From positions 3,844,001 to 3,908,000 of the forward strand of contig NZ_CP022297.1 of NCBI RefSeq assembly GCF_017310015.1: a DNA stretch of 64,000 nucleotides. The letters are read 5' to 3'. This document shows, one piece after another, positions 34,532 to 42,611 of the stretch. The notes below the pieces were generated by a model. The model was not told the origin of the DNA. It was given only the letters and a program-made list of their open reading frames with translations, and made no database searches. A program made the position numbers and the translations under genes. The stretch comes from Marinobacterium iners. Lineage in GTDB: Bacteria; Pseudomonadota; Gammaproteobacteria; Pseudomonadales; Balneatricaceae. Each line of letters starts with the position of its first letter. Position 1 is the first letter of the stretch.

Positions 34532-35403
34532 TCCCTCCTGAGTACTTCCTCGGCACAGCGCTCTGCTTCATTCAATACGATGCTCTCTGCAGCGAGCCCG
34601 GTCATCGACCAGTCTGGTGCACGCACCACCAACCCTTGCGCTGTCAGCTGCTCAACACCCTTGCCGATCCGGTTGTCCGCTTCACTACTCAGTGGCAAAA
34701 CGCCAACCTGGCAGCCCGCCGTCAGCGCTTCATACACCATGGATGCGCTGTCTTCCGTTACCCAACATACCTCAGCCTGTGCCAGTTGTTGCGGCAGCCA
34801 GTCAGGGCCGGTTGCGGCGGCAGGTACAAAACGATCCCCACACAACCCTGACAAAGCCTGTTCAGTGCTGGCAGGCGTACGCCGTGACGAGCCGATCAGC
34901 CAGTTGCGCGGCGCATGTTCCAGCAGTGCACGCACCTGTGCAAGCATGCCGGTTTCATCCCAGTTGTAATGTTTTGACGGCCCGCCGATCAGTACCACGC
35001 CTGTGCCCGGTTGTTTTGTGCCCGGCCGCATCCGATTCAGAGCGCCTTTTGTGACAATGATATTGGGACGTTTCGGAGGCTGATCATGCTCAGGCACCAG
35101 ACAGAGATCAAAGAACCCCATCGGTATAGACGGTTTCATCAGCACAATAGCGGGTACACGGTACAAGCGACGTAGCGCCAGCAACGTCAGGTGCGTGGCA
35201 TGGCCTGCCCCGATCAATAGATCGGGCCGGTCGTCCAGCTCGGGCAACATACCACCCAGGCTGAGTCTGAGTGCTTCAAACCGCCCCATGGGTTCACGCT
35301 CACTGATCTCGACCGGCGTCTTGCGTGCAAGCGCTTCGGCCAGCCCCAGTGACTGGTTGCGGTGGCCTGGCTTGCCGTCATTGATGATCAGAATCTGTTT
35401 CAC
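34522..35403 (-). CDS. ELM1/DUF1022 family GT-B-like protein
   Basis: A protein of about 293 residues from the mitochondrial-fission ELM1-like (DUF1022) family, whose bacterial members have a GT-B-like fold and lie in LPS gene clusters. Visible features are ILIINDGKPGHRNQSLGLAEAL, LLIGAGHATHLTLLALRR, VLIGGPSKHYNWD, WLIGSSRRTPAST and CWVTEDSASMVYEALTAG. It probably handles a sugar or glycolipid at the inner membrane, but no activity is established. The start is uncertain: GTG at 35403 gives the conserved N-terminus, with GTG at 35409 and ATG at 35460 as alternatives. First gene of the reverse block ending with the AsnB-like gene. Confidence 0.78.
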   Translation of the reverse strand: MKQILIINDGKPGHRNQSLGLAEALARKTPVEISEREPMGRFEALRLSLGGMLPELDDRPDLLIGAGHATHLTLLALRRLYRVPAIVLMKPSIPMGFFDLCLVPEHDQPPKRPNIIVTKGALNRMRPGTKQPGTGVVLIGGPSKHYNWDETGMLAQVRALLEHAPRNWLIGSSRRTPASTEQALSGLCGDRFVPAAATGPDWLPQQLAQAEVCWVTEDSASMVYEALTAGCQVGVLPLSSEADNRIGKGVEQLTAQGLVVRAPDWSMTGLAAESIVLNEAERCAEEVLRREWL

Positions 35404-35550
35404 GCGCACCCACTTTGCTGTTTCCCATACGCTCGGCCCAACAGACCAGACGCTTGCCATAGGCGTCAAATGATACCATTGCAGCCGCTGTGCAACGAAG
35501 GCTGCAACACTATTTATCCGCCAGGCAATTCCATTTTTTCGCTGAATGCA

Positions 35551-35556
35551 TACAAT
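35551..35556 (+). promoter_or_regulatory. Possible -10 element upstream of ilvE
   Basis: TACAAT sits 16 bases after TTCCAT, a weak -35 match, and about 90 bases before the ilvE start. The 241-base gap between the ELM1-family gene and ilvE holds little else that I can identify; it is the probable divergent promoter region for both. Confidence 0.3.
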
Positions 35557-35644
35557 CTAAGGGTCTGAATTTCTCGGATCGCTCGTGTCTGCTGGCTCCG
35601 CCCCGCCAGCCTTCGGTCTTAGCCCAGCTTGTTAGGAAGATGAT

Positions 35645-36640
35645 ATGTCTGCTTTTGGTTCCGTTTTCATGCCTGAAATGGCAATTTCCTGGTTCGACGG
35701 CTCACAGTGGAGCAACGCCGAGGTGGTATCGAGCGACAGTATTCAGCTGCACCCCGGGGCACACGTACTGCACTACTCCAGCAGTTGCTTCGAGGGCTTG
35801 AAGGCATTTCGCCATGAGGATGGCTCGGTCAAGATTTTCCGCATGGACCGTAATATCGCCCGCCTGCAGCAAAGCTCAGACATTCTGGCACTGCCGGAGT
35901 TTGCACCTGAACAGCTGGAGCAGATGATTGTTGATATCGTCACGCGCTTCGCCGATCAGGTACCTGAGGCGCCTGGCTCCATGTACATTCGCCCAACTCA
36001 TATCGGTACCGAGCCCGCCATCGGCAAGGCTGCCGTGCCGTCCCTGACTTCATGCCTGTATGTATTGCTGTCACCGGTAGGTGATTACTTTACCGGTGGT
36101 GACAAGGCGCTACGCCTGCTGCTGGATGATGAAGGCATGCGCTGTTCGCCGCACATGGGCGTGGTCAAAAGTGGCGGCAACTATGCCAGCGCACTGCAGC
36201 CAATCATGAAAGCGCGGGCGGAGTATCAGGCCGATCAGGTACTGTTCTGCCCGGGCGGTGATGTTCAGGAGACCGGTGCGGCCAACTTCCTGCTGATCGA
36301 TGGCGATGAGATCATCACCAAGGCGCTGGATTCGACTTTCCTGCATGGCGTCACCCGCGATTCCATCCTGACACTGGCTCGAGACATGGGCATGACCGTG
36401 TCCGAGCGTCAGCTTACCGTTGAAGAGCTGCTTGAGCGCAGTGCACGCCCAGGATGCGAGGCCGCGCTGTCCGGTACCGCTGCGGTTCTGACAGCGGTAG
36501 GCACGTTCATTTACAAAGGCAAGGAGTATGAGGTCGGTAACGGCGGCATTGGCGAAACCACCCTGCGCCTGCGCCGCGCTCTGAACGATATTCAGTGGGG
36601 CAGAGCCGAGGACAAGCACAGCTGGCTGACCAGCCTCTGA
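35645..36640 (+). CDS. ilvE: Branched-chain amino acid aminotransferase
   Basis: A 331-residue fold-type IV PLP enzyme interconverting valine, leucine and isoleucine with their 2-oxo acids. Motifs include SSCFEGLKAFRHEDGS, RPTHIGTEP, VKSGGNYASALQP (with the PLP-region residues after the lysine), VLFCPGGDVQETGAANF and FLHGVTRDSILTLAR. It matches the type II branched-chain aminotransferases. An AGGAAG site precedes the ATG at 35645. A terminator follows. Confidence 0.94.
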   Translation: MSAFGSVFMPEMAISWFDGSQWSNAEVVSSDSIQLHPGAHVLHYSSSCFEGLKAFRHEDGSVKIFRMDRNIARLQQSSDILALPEFAPEQLEQMIVDIVTRFADQVPEAPGSMYIRPTHIGTEPAIGKAAVPSLTSCLYVLLSPVGDYFTGGDKALRLLLDDEGMRCSPHMGVVKSGGNYASALQPIMKARAEYQADQVLFCPGGDVQETGAANFLLIDGDEIITKALDSTFLHGVTRDSILTLARDMGMTVSERQLTVEELLERSARPGCEAALSGTAAVLTAVGTFIYKGKEYEVGNGGIGETTLRLRRALNDIQWGRAEDKHSWLTSL

Positions 36641-36668
36641 TCGAACAACACGGCTCTTGATTCTGAAC

Positions 36669-36700
36669 AGCCGGCCCGGCATACCCCGGGTCGGCTTTTT
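36669..36700 (+). terminator. Rho-independent terminator after ilvE
   Basis: AGCCGGCCCGG pairs with CCGGGTCGGCT with one internal G/T mismatch around a short loop, then TTTTT. It sits 29 bases past the ilvE stop and 10 bases before the convergent glnE stop. Confidence 0.8.
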
Positions 36701-36709
36701 CGTGCCAAA

Positions 36710-39622
36710 TTACGACGCCAGCAGCCTCTGCCAGAGTTCGGCCACACCTTCACGATAGGCGGCCATCTCCTGATCGCCCAGCACACCGGAGAGGTTTTGC
36801 ATCGTCTGACGGTGGCCGGCGGCACGATAGGCCTTGTAGGCTTCCCGCAGCAATTCCACCTCATCGGATGCCAGCAACCCTTCGGCTTCAACACTGGCCA
36901 GAATGCGGATGTTGTCAGTCCAACGCATCAGAGCAGGCATCTCGGCTGCGTGGCGCAGCACCAGATATTGCACCATGAACTCGATATCGACGATACCGCC
37001 ACGGTCCTGCTTCAGATGGAATACACGACTTTCTTCATCGGCCGCAGGTTTGCTGCCCAGATGCCCGCGCATCTTCTCGCGCATCGTGGTCACATCCGTT
37101 TTGAGTTTTGCTTCTTCCCGAGGCTGTCCCAATATTTCACGGCGCACGGACTGGAACCGCTCCGCCAGGGCCGGGCTGCCGGCCACCACACGCGCCCGAA
37201 CCAACGCCTGATGTTCCCAGGTCCAGGCTTCCTTCTGCTGATACTCCCGGAAGGCGTTCAGTGAGCTGACCAGCAGGCCGGAGTTGCCGGACGGGCGCAA
37301 GCGCATGTCCACTTCATACAGAATCCCGGATGGGGTGAACGTGTTGAGGATATGGATGATCCTCTGCCCCAACCGGTTGAAGAAGACGCTGTTGGCGATG
37401 GGCTTGCCACCATCGGTTTCCAGGTTACCAGCCGCATCGTGCAGGAACACCAGGTCAAGATCAGAACCATAGGACAGCTCTATGCCACCCACCTTGCCAT
37501 AACCGATGATGATAAAATCGGGATCACAGGGCACGCCGGGGCTTTTCTGTGGCACGCCGTGTTTCTCGGTGAGGTTGCGCCAGGCGATATCCAGCACCGC
37601 TTCAAGCACGGCTTCCGCCAGCCAGGTCAGGTAATCACTGACCCGCATCAACGGCAATACTCCGGTAATATCGGACGCAGCCACCCGCAACATGTGTGCA
37701 TGCTTGAAGTAGCGCAGGGTCTCCATCAACTGCTCGATGTCATCTTCCGGTATACGCAGCAACTGCTGGCGTAGCTCGGTACGCAGCGCCGTCAGGTTCG
37801 GCGGCGTGTAAAGTGTGCGTGGATCGATCAACTCATCCAGCAGAACCGGCTGTTTCGACAGCTGCTCGGCAAACCAGGCACTGGCAGAACAGAGCTGAAC
37901 CAGCTGTTTCAACGCAGCAGGGTTTTCGTTCAACAACACCAGATAGGCGGACCGGCGCAATACCGCCTGAATCAACACCAGCACCCGCTCCAGCGTAATC
38001 TCTGGATTACTGCACTGGCCAACATTCTCCAGCAGAGCCGGCAATACCGCTTCCAGTCGCTCCAGCGCCACTTTCTGCAGCATCTGTACCGTGCGCAACC
38101 CCTTGAGATCCTGCAGCGCTTTCAATGCCTGCTCAGGAGCCTGATAGCCCTGTTCGGCCAGAAACTCCAGCGCACTGGCATCCTCCATCAACCCCTGCCA
38201 GAGCGCCAGCCAGTCACCACGCAGGTCATCAGGTTGCTCTTCTCCCTCATCCACCGGAGCGATCACATCCGCAAAGTGACGCGACACATCCGCCCGACAT
38301 TTCTGCAACGCCTGGTCCAGCGCATCCCAATCGGCAAAGCCCTGGGCAAAGGCCAGACGCTCCCGGCCCACGTCATCTTCCGGCAACTCCTGCGTCTGCT
38401 TGTCGGCGATCGCCTGAATACCATGTTCCACATTGCGCAGGAAGGTGTAGGCATCGGTCAGGTCAGTCACGGCCGCTTCAGGCATACCCACCTTTTCCGG
38501 CAGCTGCGGCAGGATATTGAGCAGTTCACGCTGCTGCAGCTCATGATCGCGACCGCCCCGGATTAATTGGAACGCTTGCGCAATAAACTCCACTTCGCGG
38601 ATGCCACCGGCTCCCAGCTTCACGTTATGGCTCAACCCCTTGCGCCTCACTTCACGGTTGATCATGCCCTTCATGTCGCGCAGTGATTCGAATGCGCTGA
38701 AGTCGATATACTTGCGATACACAAACGGACGCAACAGCTGGATCAGCTCCTCTCCTGCCTCCTGATCACCGGCTACAACGCGTGCCTTGATCATGGCATA
38801 GCGCTCCCAGTCACGGCCCTGATCCTGGTAATAGCTCTCCATGGCTCCAAAGCTGCACGCCAGCGGGCCAGCCGAGCCGAATGGACGCAGGCGCATGTCG
38901 ACGCGAAACACAAAGCCATCGATGGTCAGGTTATCCAGCGCCTGGATCAGCTTTTGCCCCAGCCGGATGAAAAAGTCCTGATTTTCCAGATTTTTGCGCT
39001 CGCCGTCGGTTTCGCCATTGGCCGGGAAGGTAAAGATCAGATCAATATCGGATGACAGGTTCAACTCATGCGCACCCAGCTTGCCCATCCCGAGCACCAC
39101 CATCCGCTGTGGATATCGCTGCCCGCTGGCATCCGGGCACGAGTGCGGCACGCCCCAGCGCTGGCAGGCCTGCTGGTACAACCACTCCAGCGTGCGATCA
39201 ATGCAGGCATCCGCCAGCCATGACAACTCACGGGTGGTACCGCGCATGTCGCTGAGCCGGTTGAGGTCACGCCAGATCAGGCGGATCATTTCGCGCTGAC
39301 GGAACAGGCGCAACTGGCGGTACAGCTCCTTCTCGTCCTCAATCGGTGTCAGCAACGCCTGCAGTCGTTCGGCATACTCGGTTTCGCCGTAAGCCTGTTG
39401 CAGGTCTCCGCTACGAATCAGCTGAGCCAGCCAGTCAGGGTGACGCTGCAGCTGCTCGGCAACAAAATCACTGCCAATCAGGGTGCGCTGCAACTCGCCC
39501 GTCAGCCAATCCGGCTGACCCTGCAACTCACCGAGGGCGGCTTCGATGCGGGCAAGGTTATCCTGCAGCAGAGGCTGCAATTTTTCCGGCACGTTCTGCA
39601 ATTTCTGTTCATCAATCGACAT
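36710..39622 (-). CDS. glnE: Bifunctional glutamine synthetase adenylyltransferase/deadenylase
   Basis: A 970-residue regulator of glutamine synthetase with two nucleotidyltransferase domains. The N-terminal deadenylase domain shows VLGMGKLGAHELNLSSDIDL (about residue 175); the C-terminal adenylylation domain shows IIGYGKVGGIELSYGSDLDL (about residue 705). Each is followed by a helical bundle with a VEFMVQYL/VEFIAQAF-type motif. PII (GlnB) controls which activity dominates, tying nitrogen status to glutamine use. Length is normal. ygiF lies immediately upstream, as in E. coli. Confidence 0.97.
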   Translation of the reverse strand: MSIDEQKLQNVPEKLQPLLQDNLARIEAALGELQGQPDWLTGELQRTLIGSDFVAEQLQRHPDWLAQLIRSGDLQQAYGETEYAERLQALLTPIEDEKELYRQLRLFRQREMIRLIWRDLNRLSDMRGTTRELSWLADACIDRTLEWLYQQACQRWGVPHSCPDASGQRYPQRMVVLGMGKLGAHELNLSSDIDLIFTFPANGETDGERKNLENQDFFIRLGQKLIQALDNLTIDGFVFRVDMRLRPFGSAGPLACSFGAMESYYQDQGRDWERYAMIKARVVAGDQEAGEELIQLLRPFVYRKYIDFSAFESLRDMKGMINREVRRKGLSHNVKLGAGGIREVEFIAQAFQLIRGGRDHELQQRELLNILPQLPEKVGMPEAAVTDLTDAYTFLRNVEHGIQAIADKQTQELPEDDVGRERLAFAQGFADWDALDQALQKCRADVSRHFADVIAPVDEGEEQPDDLRGDWLALWQGLMEDASALEFLAEQGYQAPEQALKALQDLKGLRTVQMLQKVALERLEAVLPALLENVGQCSNPEITLERVLVLIQAVLRRSAYLVLLNENPAALKQLVQLCSASAWFAEQLSKQPVLLDELIDPRTLYTPPNLTALRTELRQQLLRIPEDDIEQLMETLRYFKHAHMLRVAASDITGVLPLMRVSDYLTWLAEAVLEAVLDIAWRNLTEKHGVPQKSPGVPCDPDFIIIGYGKVGGIELSYGSDLDLVFLHDAAGNLETDGGKPIANSVFFNRLGQRIIHILNTFTPSGILYEVDMRLRPSGNSGLLVSSLNAFREYQQKEAWTWEHQALVRARVVAGSPALAERFQSVRREILGQPREEAKLKTDVTTMREKMRGHLGSKPAADEESRVFHLKQDRGGIVDIEFMVQYLVLRHAAEMPALMRWTDNIRILASVEAEGLLASDEVELLREAYKAYRAAGHRQTMQNLSGVLGDQEMAAYREGVAELWQRLLAS

Positions 39623-40276
39623 TCATGCGTCTCCCCTGCAATCCATTGAGTGCTGGCTACACTGACTGAACAGTCGATAGCCGCGCTGTGCCTTACTGAT
39701 ATCGCCAGGCTGCAGTTCTGCCTGTTCGGCCAACCAATGTGCCAGCGCAAACAGAGCATCGGCAGGGCCTGATTTGAGCTCCAACTCCAACTCACTGATC
39801 GGATCTGTCAGGTGACGACCATCCCCGCAGTCGCACACCACTTCACCCAGATCCAGTGCCACTTCGATCTCGGCACCCTCAAAAGTCAGCCACCAGAGAC
39901 GTCGCATGAAGTCAGTGGTAAACACCGGTATCAGTGCCAATTGATCCGGCGCAATCAGCTCGGCGGGCCAGATGTCGGCTTCAAGCAGGGCGGGATCGAG
40001 CTGTTCGCTGGCCAAATCCCACTCCCATTCACCCCGCTGGTGCAGTCCATCGATGCTCTGCCCCCGTGTTTTCAGCGTCTGAATAAACCGCTCCCCCTGA
40101 CGCCGAACCCGCAGTGCCACCTTTGCCCGGGCCAGGTCAAGGGCCGCTGTATCATAGTAAGTGTTATGCAGCAGTCGGGGCGCCTGCCCGACTGCATCGC
40201 TCAGCAGTGGATGCCGGCTCAGCTGTTCCATCGCTGCCGGTTCGATCAGCAGCTTGAGTTCTGTTTCTGTTGCCAT
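39623..40276 (-). CDS. CYTH-domain protein, YgiF-like
   Basis: A 217-residue CYTH (thiamine-triphosphatase/adenylate cyclase 2) fold protein. The N-terminal EXEXK motif is present as TETELKLLI, with basic tunnel residues in VALRVRRQGERFIQTLKTRG and the acidic ISELELELKSG. E. coli YgiF is an inorganic triphosphatase encoded next to glnE but is about twice as long, with a C-terminal CHAD domain that is absent here. Triphosphatase activity is likely. A GGAGG site precedes the ATG; the promoter must lie in or beyond the adjacent mobile element. Confidence 0.86.
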   Translation of the reverse strand: MATETELKLLIEPAAMEQLSRHPLLSDAVGQAPRLLHNTYYDTAALDLARAKVALRVRRQGERFIQTLKTRGQSIDGLHQRGEWEWDLASEQLDPALLEADIWPAELIAPDQLALIPVFTTDFMRRLWWLTFEGAEIEVALDLGEVVCDCGDGRHLTDPISELELELKSGPADALFALAHWLAEQAELQPGDISKAQRGYRLFSQCSQHSMDCRGDA

Positions 40277-40278
40277 CC

Positions 40279-40294
40279 TACCCTCCGCAGGGTA
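40279..40294. repeat. Perfect hairpin TACCCT-CCGC-AGGGTA
   Basis: A 6-bp perfect stem with a 4-base loop, two bases upstream of the ygiF start codon and overlapping its ribosome-binding site on the minus strand. It may be part of the left end of the neighbouring IS605-group element, or an RNA structure affecting ygiF translation. Confidence 0.4.
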
Positions 40295-40328
40295 CCCACA
40301 TCGATGGAGATGCGGGGTGAATGTGATG

Positions 40329-41724
40329 CAGCCGCCAGACGGCTGATACTGTCATTTTATACAGCATTATGTGCTATATTGTTTTCATGATTATACGCCA
40401 AGGCTTCAAGTTCCGTCTCGATGCCAGCCCTGGGCAGGATGCGCGCTTGCGCGTGCTGGTCGGGCATGCTCGGTTCGTCTGGAACCAGGCCTTGGCACGG
40501 TGCAATGACGCGTATCAGGCTGAGAATCAGCGCGTCCCGCGCTATGAGATAATGGCTAAGTGGATCACGGCGTGGAAACGGGAGCCAGAAACGGAGTGGC
40601 TGAAAGAGGCCTATACCGATAACTTGCAGCAGAAACTGAAGGATCTGGACGCGGCTTGGCAGCGTTGTTTCGATCCGAAGCTGCAGGCGCAGCGGCCTCG
40701 CTTCAAGAAAAAAGGTCGTGACCGCGACAGCATCCGTTTCGTCAACTTCGCCAAATACTGCCAACTGGATGGGCGGCGGGTAAAACTGCCCTCCAAGTTG
40801 GGCTGGATCAAATTCAGGCAATCCCGCCCAATCGTCGGCACAATCAAAAACTGTACCGTTAGCTGGGAGGCTGGCCACTGGCACATCAGTTTCCAGACCG
40901 AGCGCGAGGTGTCGGCACCGGTGCATCCAAAACCGGCATCGTGGATTGGGATTGATCTGGGCATTGTCCGCTTCGCCACCCTGAGCGATGGCACCTTCAC
41001 CGCACCGCTTGACAGCTTCAAGCAACATCAACAAGCACTAGCCAAGGCGCAGCAGCAGATGAGCCGCAAGGTCAAATTCTCTAGCAACTGGTACAAAGCT
41101 AAAGCCCGTGTCCAGCGGCTGCAGCGCCGGATCGCCAATGTCCGCCGAGACTATCTGCACAAGACCTCAACCCGCATCAGCCAAAACCACGCGATGGTGG
41201 TGATTGAGGATCTGCAGGTGACCAATATGTCGGCATCGGCAAAAGGCACACTCGATACACCCGGGCGCAACGTGCGCCAGAAAAGCGGTCTGAACCGGTC
41301 GATACTGGATCAGGGCTGGTTCGAGTTCCGGCGCCAGCTGGAATACAAAGCCGGCTGGGCCGGCGGTGAAGTGCTGGCGGTGCCGGCGCATCACACCAGC
41401 CAGACCTGCCCCGCGTGTGCGCATGTCTCGCGGGACAACCGTCTGAGCCAGGCGCAATTTGCCTGTACCGACTGCGGCTATCAAAATAATGCCGACGTAG
41501 TCGGTGCCTTGAACATCCTCGCACGGGGGATTAAAACCTGTGCCAAGGGCGGGACATCGCCCGGGTCGCCTGTGAGTGCCTGAGCATACTGGCTCAGGCC
41601 CAGTGAGCGGTGCAGTGAGGCCGCCAGCAGCAGGAACCTGCCCCCTGAGCGATTAGGTGGCACCCGGTAACGGGAATCCCCTTCCTGAGTCACCTACAGG
41701 TGCGAAGGGAGAGGAGGAGGTCAA
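40329..41724 (+). mobile_element. IS605-group (IS1341-type) element, TnpB only
   Basis: The element carries tnpB without a Y1 transposase gene. Near its left side is a hairpin CAGCCG-CCAGA-CGGCTG (40329-40345). Its right side has a compact pair of stem-loops followed by GAGGAGGAGGTCAA, the usual terminal pattern of this group, so the right end is put after TCAA (41721-41724). The left boundary is uncertain and could extend to about 40279. Without tnpA it would need a transposase in trans. It sits between ygiF and the DUF47-pit operon. Confidence 0.7.
40387..41583 (+). CDS. tnpB: RNA-guided endonuclease TnpB
   Basis: A 398-residue TnpB of the IS200/IS605 family, ancestor type of Cas12 nucleases. 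An N-terminal wedge region (QGFKFRLDASPGQ, HARFVWNQAL) leads into a RuvC domain with all three acidic residues visible: Asp in WIGIDLGIVRFA, Glu in MVVIEDLQVTNM and Asp in QNNADVVGALNI. The zinc ribbon is CPACAHVS then CTDCG. Nothing looks truncated. TnpB uses an omega-RNA from the element's right end to cut sites flanked by its TAM, which maintains the element. The ATG at 40387 is preferred over one 18 bases upstream by alignment to the family N-terminus. Confidence 0.9.
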   Translation: MIIRQGFKFRLDASPGQDARLRVLVGHARFVWNQALARCNDAYQAENQRVPRYEIMAKWITAWKREPETEWLKEAYTDNLQQKLKDLDAAWQRCFDPKLQAQRPRFKKKGRDRDSIRFVNFAKYCQLDGRRVKLPSKLGWIKFRQSRPIVGTIKNCTVSWEAGHWHISFQTEREVSAPVHPKPASWIGIDLGIVRFATLSDGTFTAPLDSFKQHQQALAKAQQQMSRKVKFSSNWYKAKARVQRLQRRIANVRRDYLHKTSTRISQNHAMVVIEDLQVTNMSASAKGTLDTPGRNVRQKSGLNRSILDQGWFEFRRQLEYKAGWAGGEVLAVPAHHTSQTCPACAHVSRDNRLSQAQFACTDCGYQNNADVVGALNILARGIKTCAKGGTSPGSPVSA

Positions 41725-41744
41725 CGTTCAGACACCTTGATTCA
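41584..41744 (+). ncRNA. Putative omega-RNA scaffold and guide of the TnpB element
   Basis: Downstream of the tnpB stop, the sequence forms a CCCG-GTAA-CGGG tetraloop hairpin (41663-41674) and a CCCTTC/GAAGGG stem (41679-41684 with 41704-41709) enclosing a small CACC/GGTG stem, then ends GGAGGAGGTCAA. This matches the right-end/omega-RNA layout of TnpB elements, where the RNA starts inside tnpB and ends with a guide from flanking DNA; the guide would be about 41725-41744. The 5' end is not defined and probably lies in tnpB. The rest of the 323-base gap up to 41907 holds the DUF47-pit promoter region. Confidence 0.5.
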
Positions 41745-41863
41745 AACACCTTGTTGATCTGCCACCAGTGTACCCAATCCAGAGCACTGATCATCATCAG
41801 AATCGCGCAAATTTTGTGACACTTTTTATGACACTATCACTACAGATCTGTGACAGCAGCACG

Positions 41864-41869
41864 TATACT
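41864..41869 (+). promoter_or_regulatory. Possible -10 element upstream of the DUF47-pit operon
   Basis: TATACT lies 37 bases before the DUF47 start codon. Several TGACA-type half-sites (41818-41822, 41829-41833, 41851-41855) sit upstream, suggesting a regulated promoter, but no canonical -35 is visible. Confidence 0.35.
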
Positions 41870-41906
41870 TGCGCCCAGTTTTTTCCACCTGCAACAGGAA
41901 CGCAAC

Positions 41907-42584
41907 ATGGTTAATAGCCCAATTATGCAGATGTTCGCCCGTTCCCCGTTCAAGCCGATGCAGGAGCACATCATCAAGGCGCAGGCAAGCGCCGCAGAAC
42001 TGATCCCCTTCTTCGATGCGGTGATCGCGAACGACTGGAACACGGCATCCGAATGTCAGCACCGTATCGCTGCCATTGAAGGTGAAGCGGATGACATGAA
42101 ACGAGATATCCGCCAGCGTCTCCCTGCCAGCATTTTTCTGCCTGTCCCCCGCACCGATTTGCTCGACCTTCTGCGCATGCAGGACAAGATCGCCAACCGA
42201 GCCAAGGATATTGCCGGTTTGATGCTGGGTCGCCAGATGCAGATCCCGGAACCGATCCAGGACGAGCTGCGCGAGCTGCTCCGCACCGCTTTGCAAACGA
42301 TTGAACAGGCCGTACTGGCACTGAGTGAGCTGGACGAGCTGTTGGCAGCGGGTTTCCGCGGCCATGAAGTGGATATCGTTGAACGCCTGATTACCGAGTT
42401 GGACCGACTGGAGCACAAGACCGACGAACATGAGCGCGAATTGCGTGCATCACTGTTCCGTGTTGAACGCGACCTCTGGCCGATCGATGTCATGTTTCTC
42501 TATCAGATCATCCAGTGGGTTGGCGATCTTGCCAACCGTGCCCAGCAGGTTGGCAGCCGACTGCAGCTGCTGCTGGCCCGTTAA
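41907..42584 (+). CDS. DUF47/PhoU-like Pit accessory protein (TIGR00153 family)
   Basis: A 225-residue all-helical protein of the DUF47 family, structurally related to PhoU. It starts MVNSPIMQMFARSPFKPMQEH and contains AIEGEADDMKRDIRQRLPAS, LLRMQDKIANRAKDIAGLM and EHKTDEHERELRASLF, with the metal-binding E/DXXXD-type acidic patches of PhoU bundles. It is encoded 27 bases before pit, the standard pairing, and is believed to modulate Pit phosphate transport. The ATG at 41907 has an AGGAA site. Confidence 0.9.
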   Translation: MVNSPIMQMFARSPFKPMQEHIIKAQASAAELIPFFDAVIANDWNTASECQHRIAAIEGEADDMKRDIRQRLPASIFLPVPRTDLLDLLRMQDKIANRAKDIAGLMLGRQMQIPEPIQDELRELLRTALQTIEQAVLALSELDELLAAGFRGHEVDIVERLITELDRLEHKTDEHERELRASLFRVERDLWPIDVMFLYQIIQWVGDLANRAQQVGSRLQLLLAR

Positions 42585-42611
42585 CTACACAGACGACCAA
42601 GGCTTAAACCT

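Noticed and set aside
34522..35469. ATG at 35460 as start of the ELM1-family gene
   Set aside because: The extra 19 residues show no family similarity and the GTG at 35403 starts the conserved N-terminus; start remains uncertain.
41816..41834. Possible Pho box upstream of DUF47-pit (minus-strand GTGTCATAAAAAGTGTCAC)
   Set aside because: The TGTCA half-sites are 12 bases apart rather than 11, and the site points away from pit. Not called as a Pho box, though regulated expression is possible.
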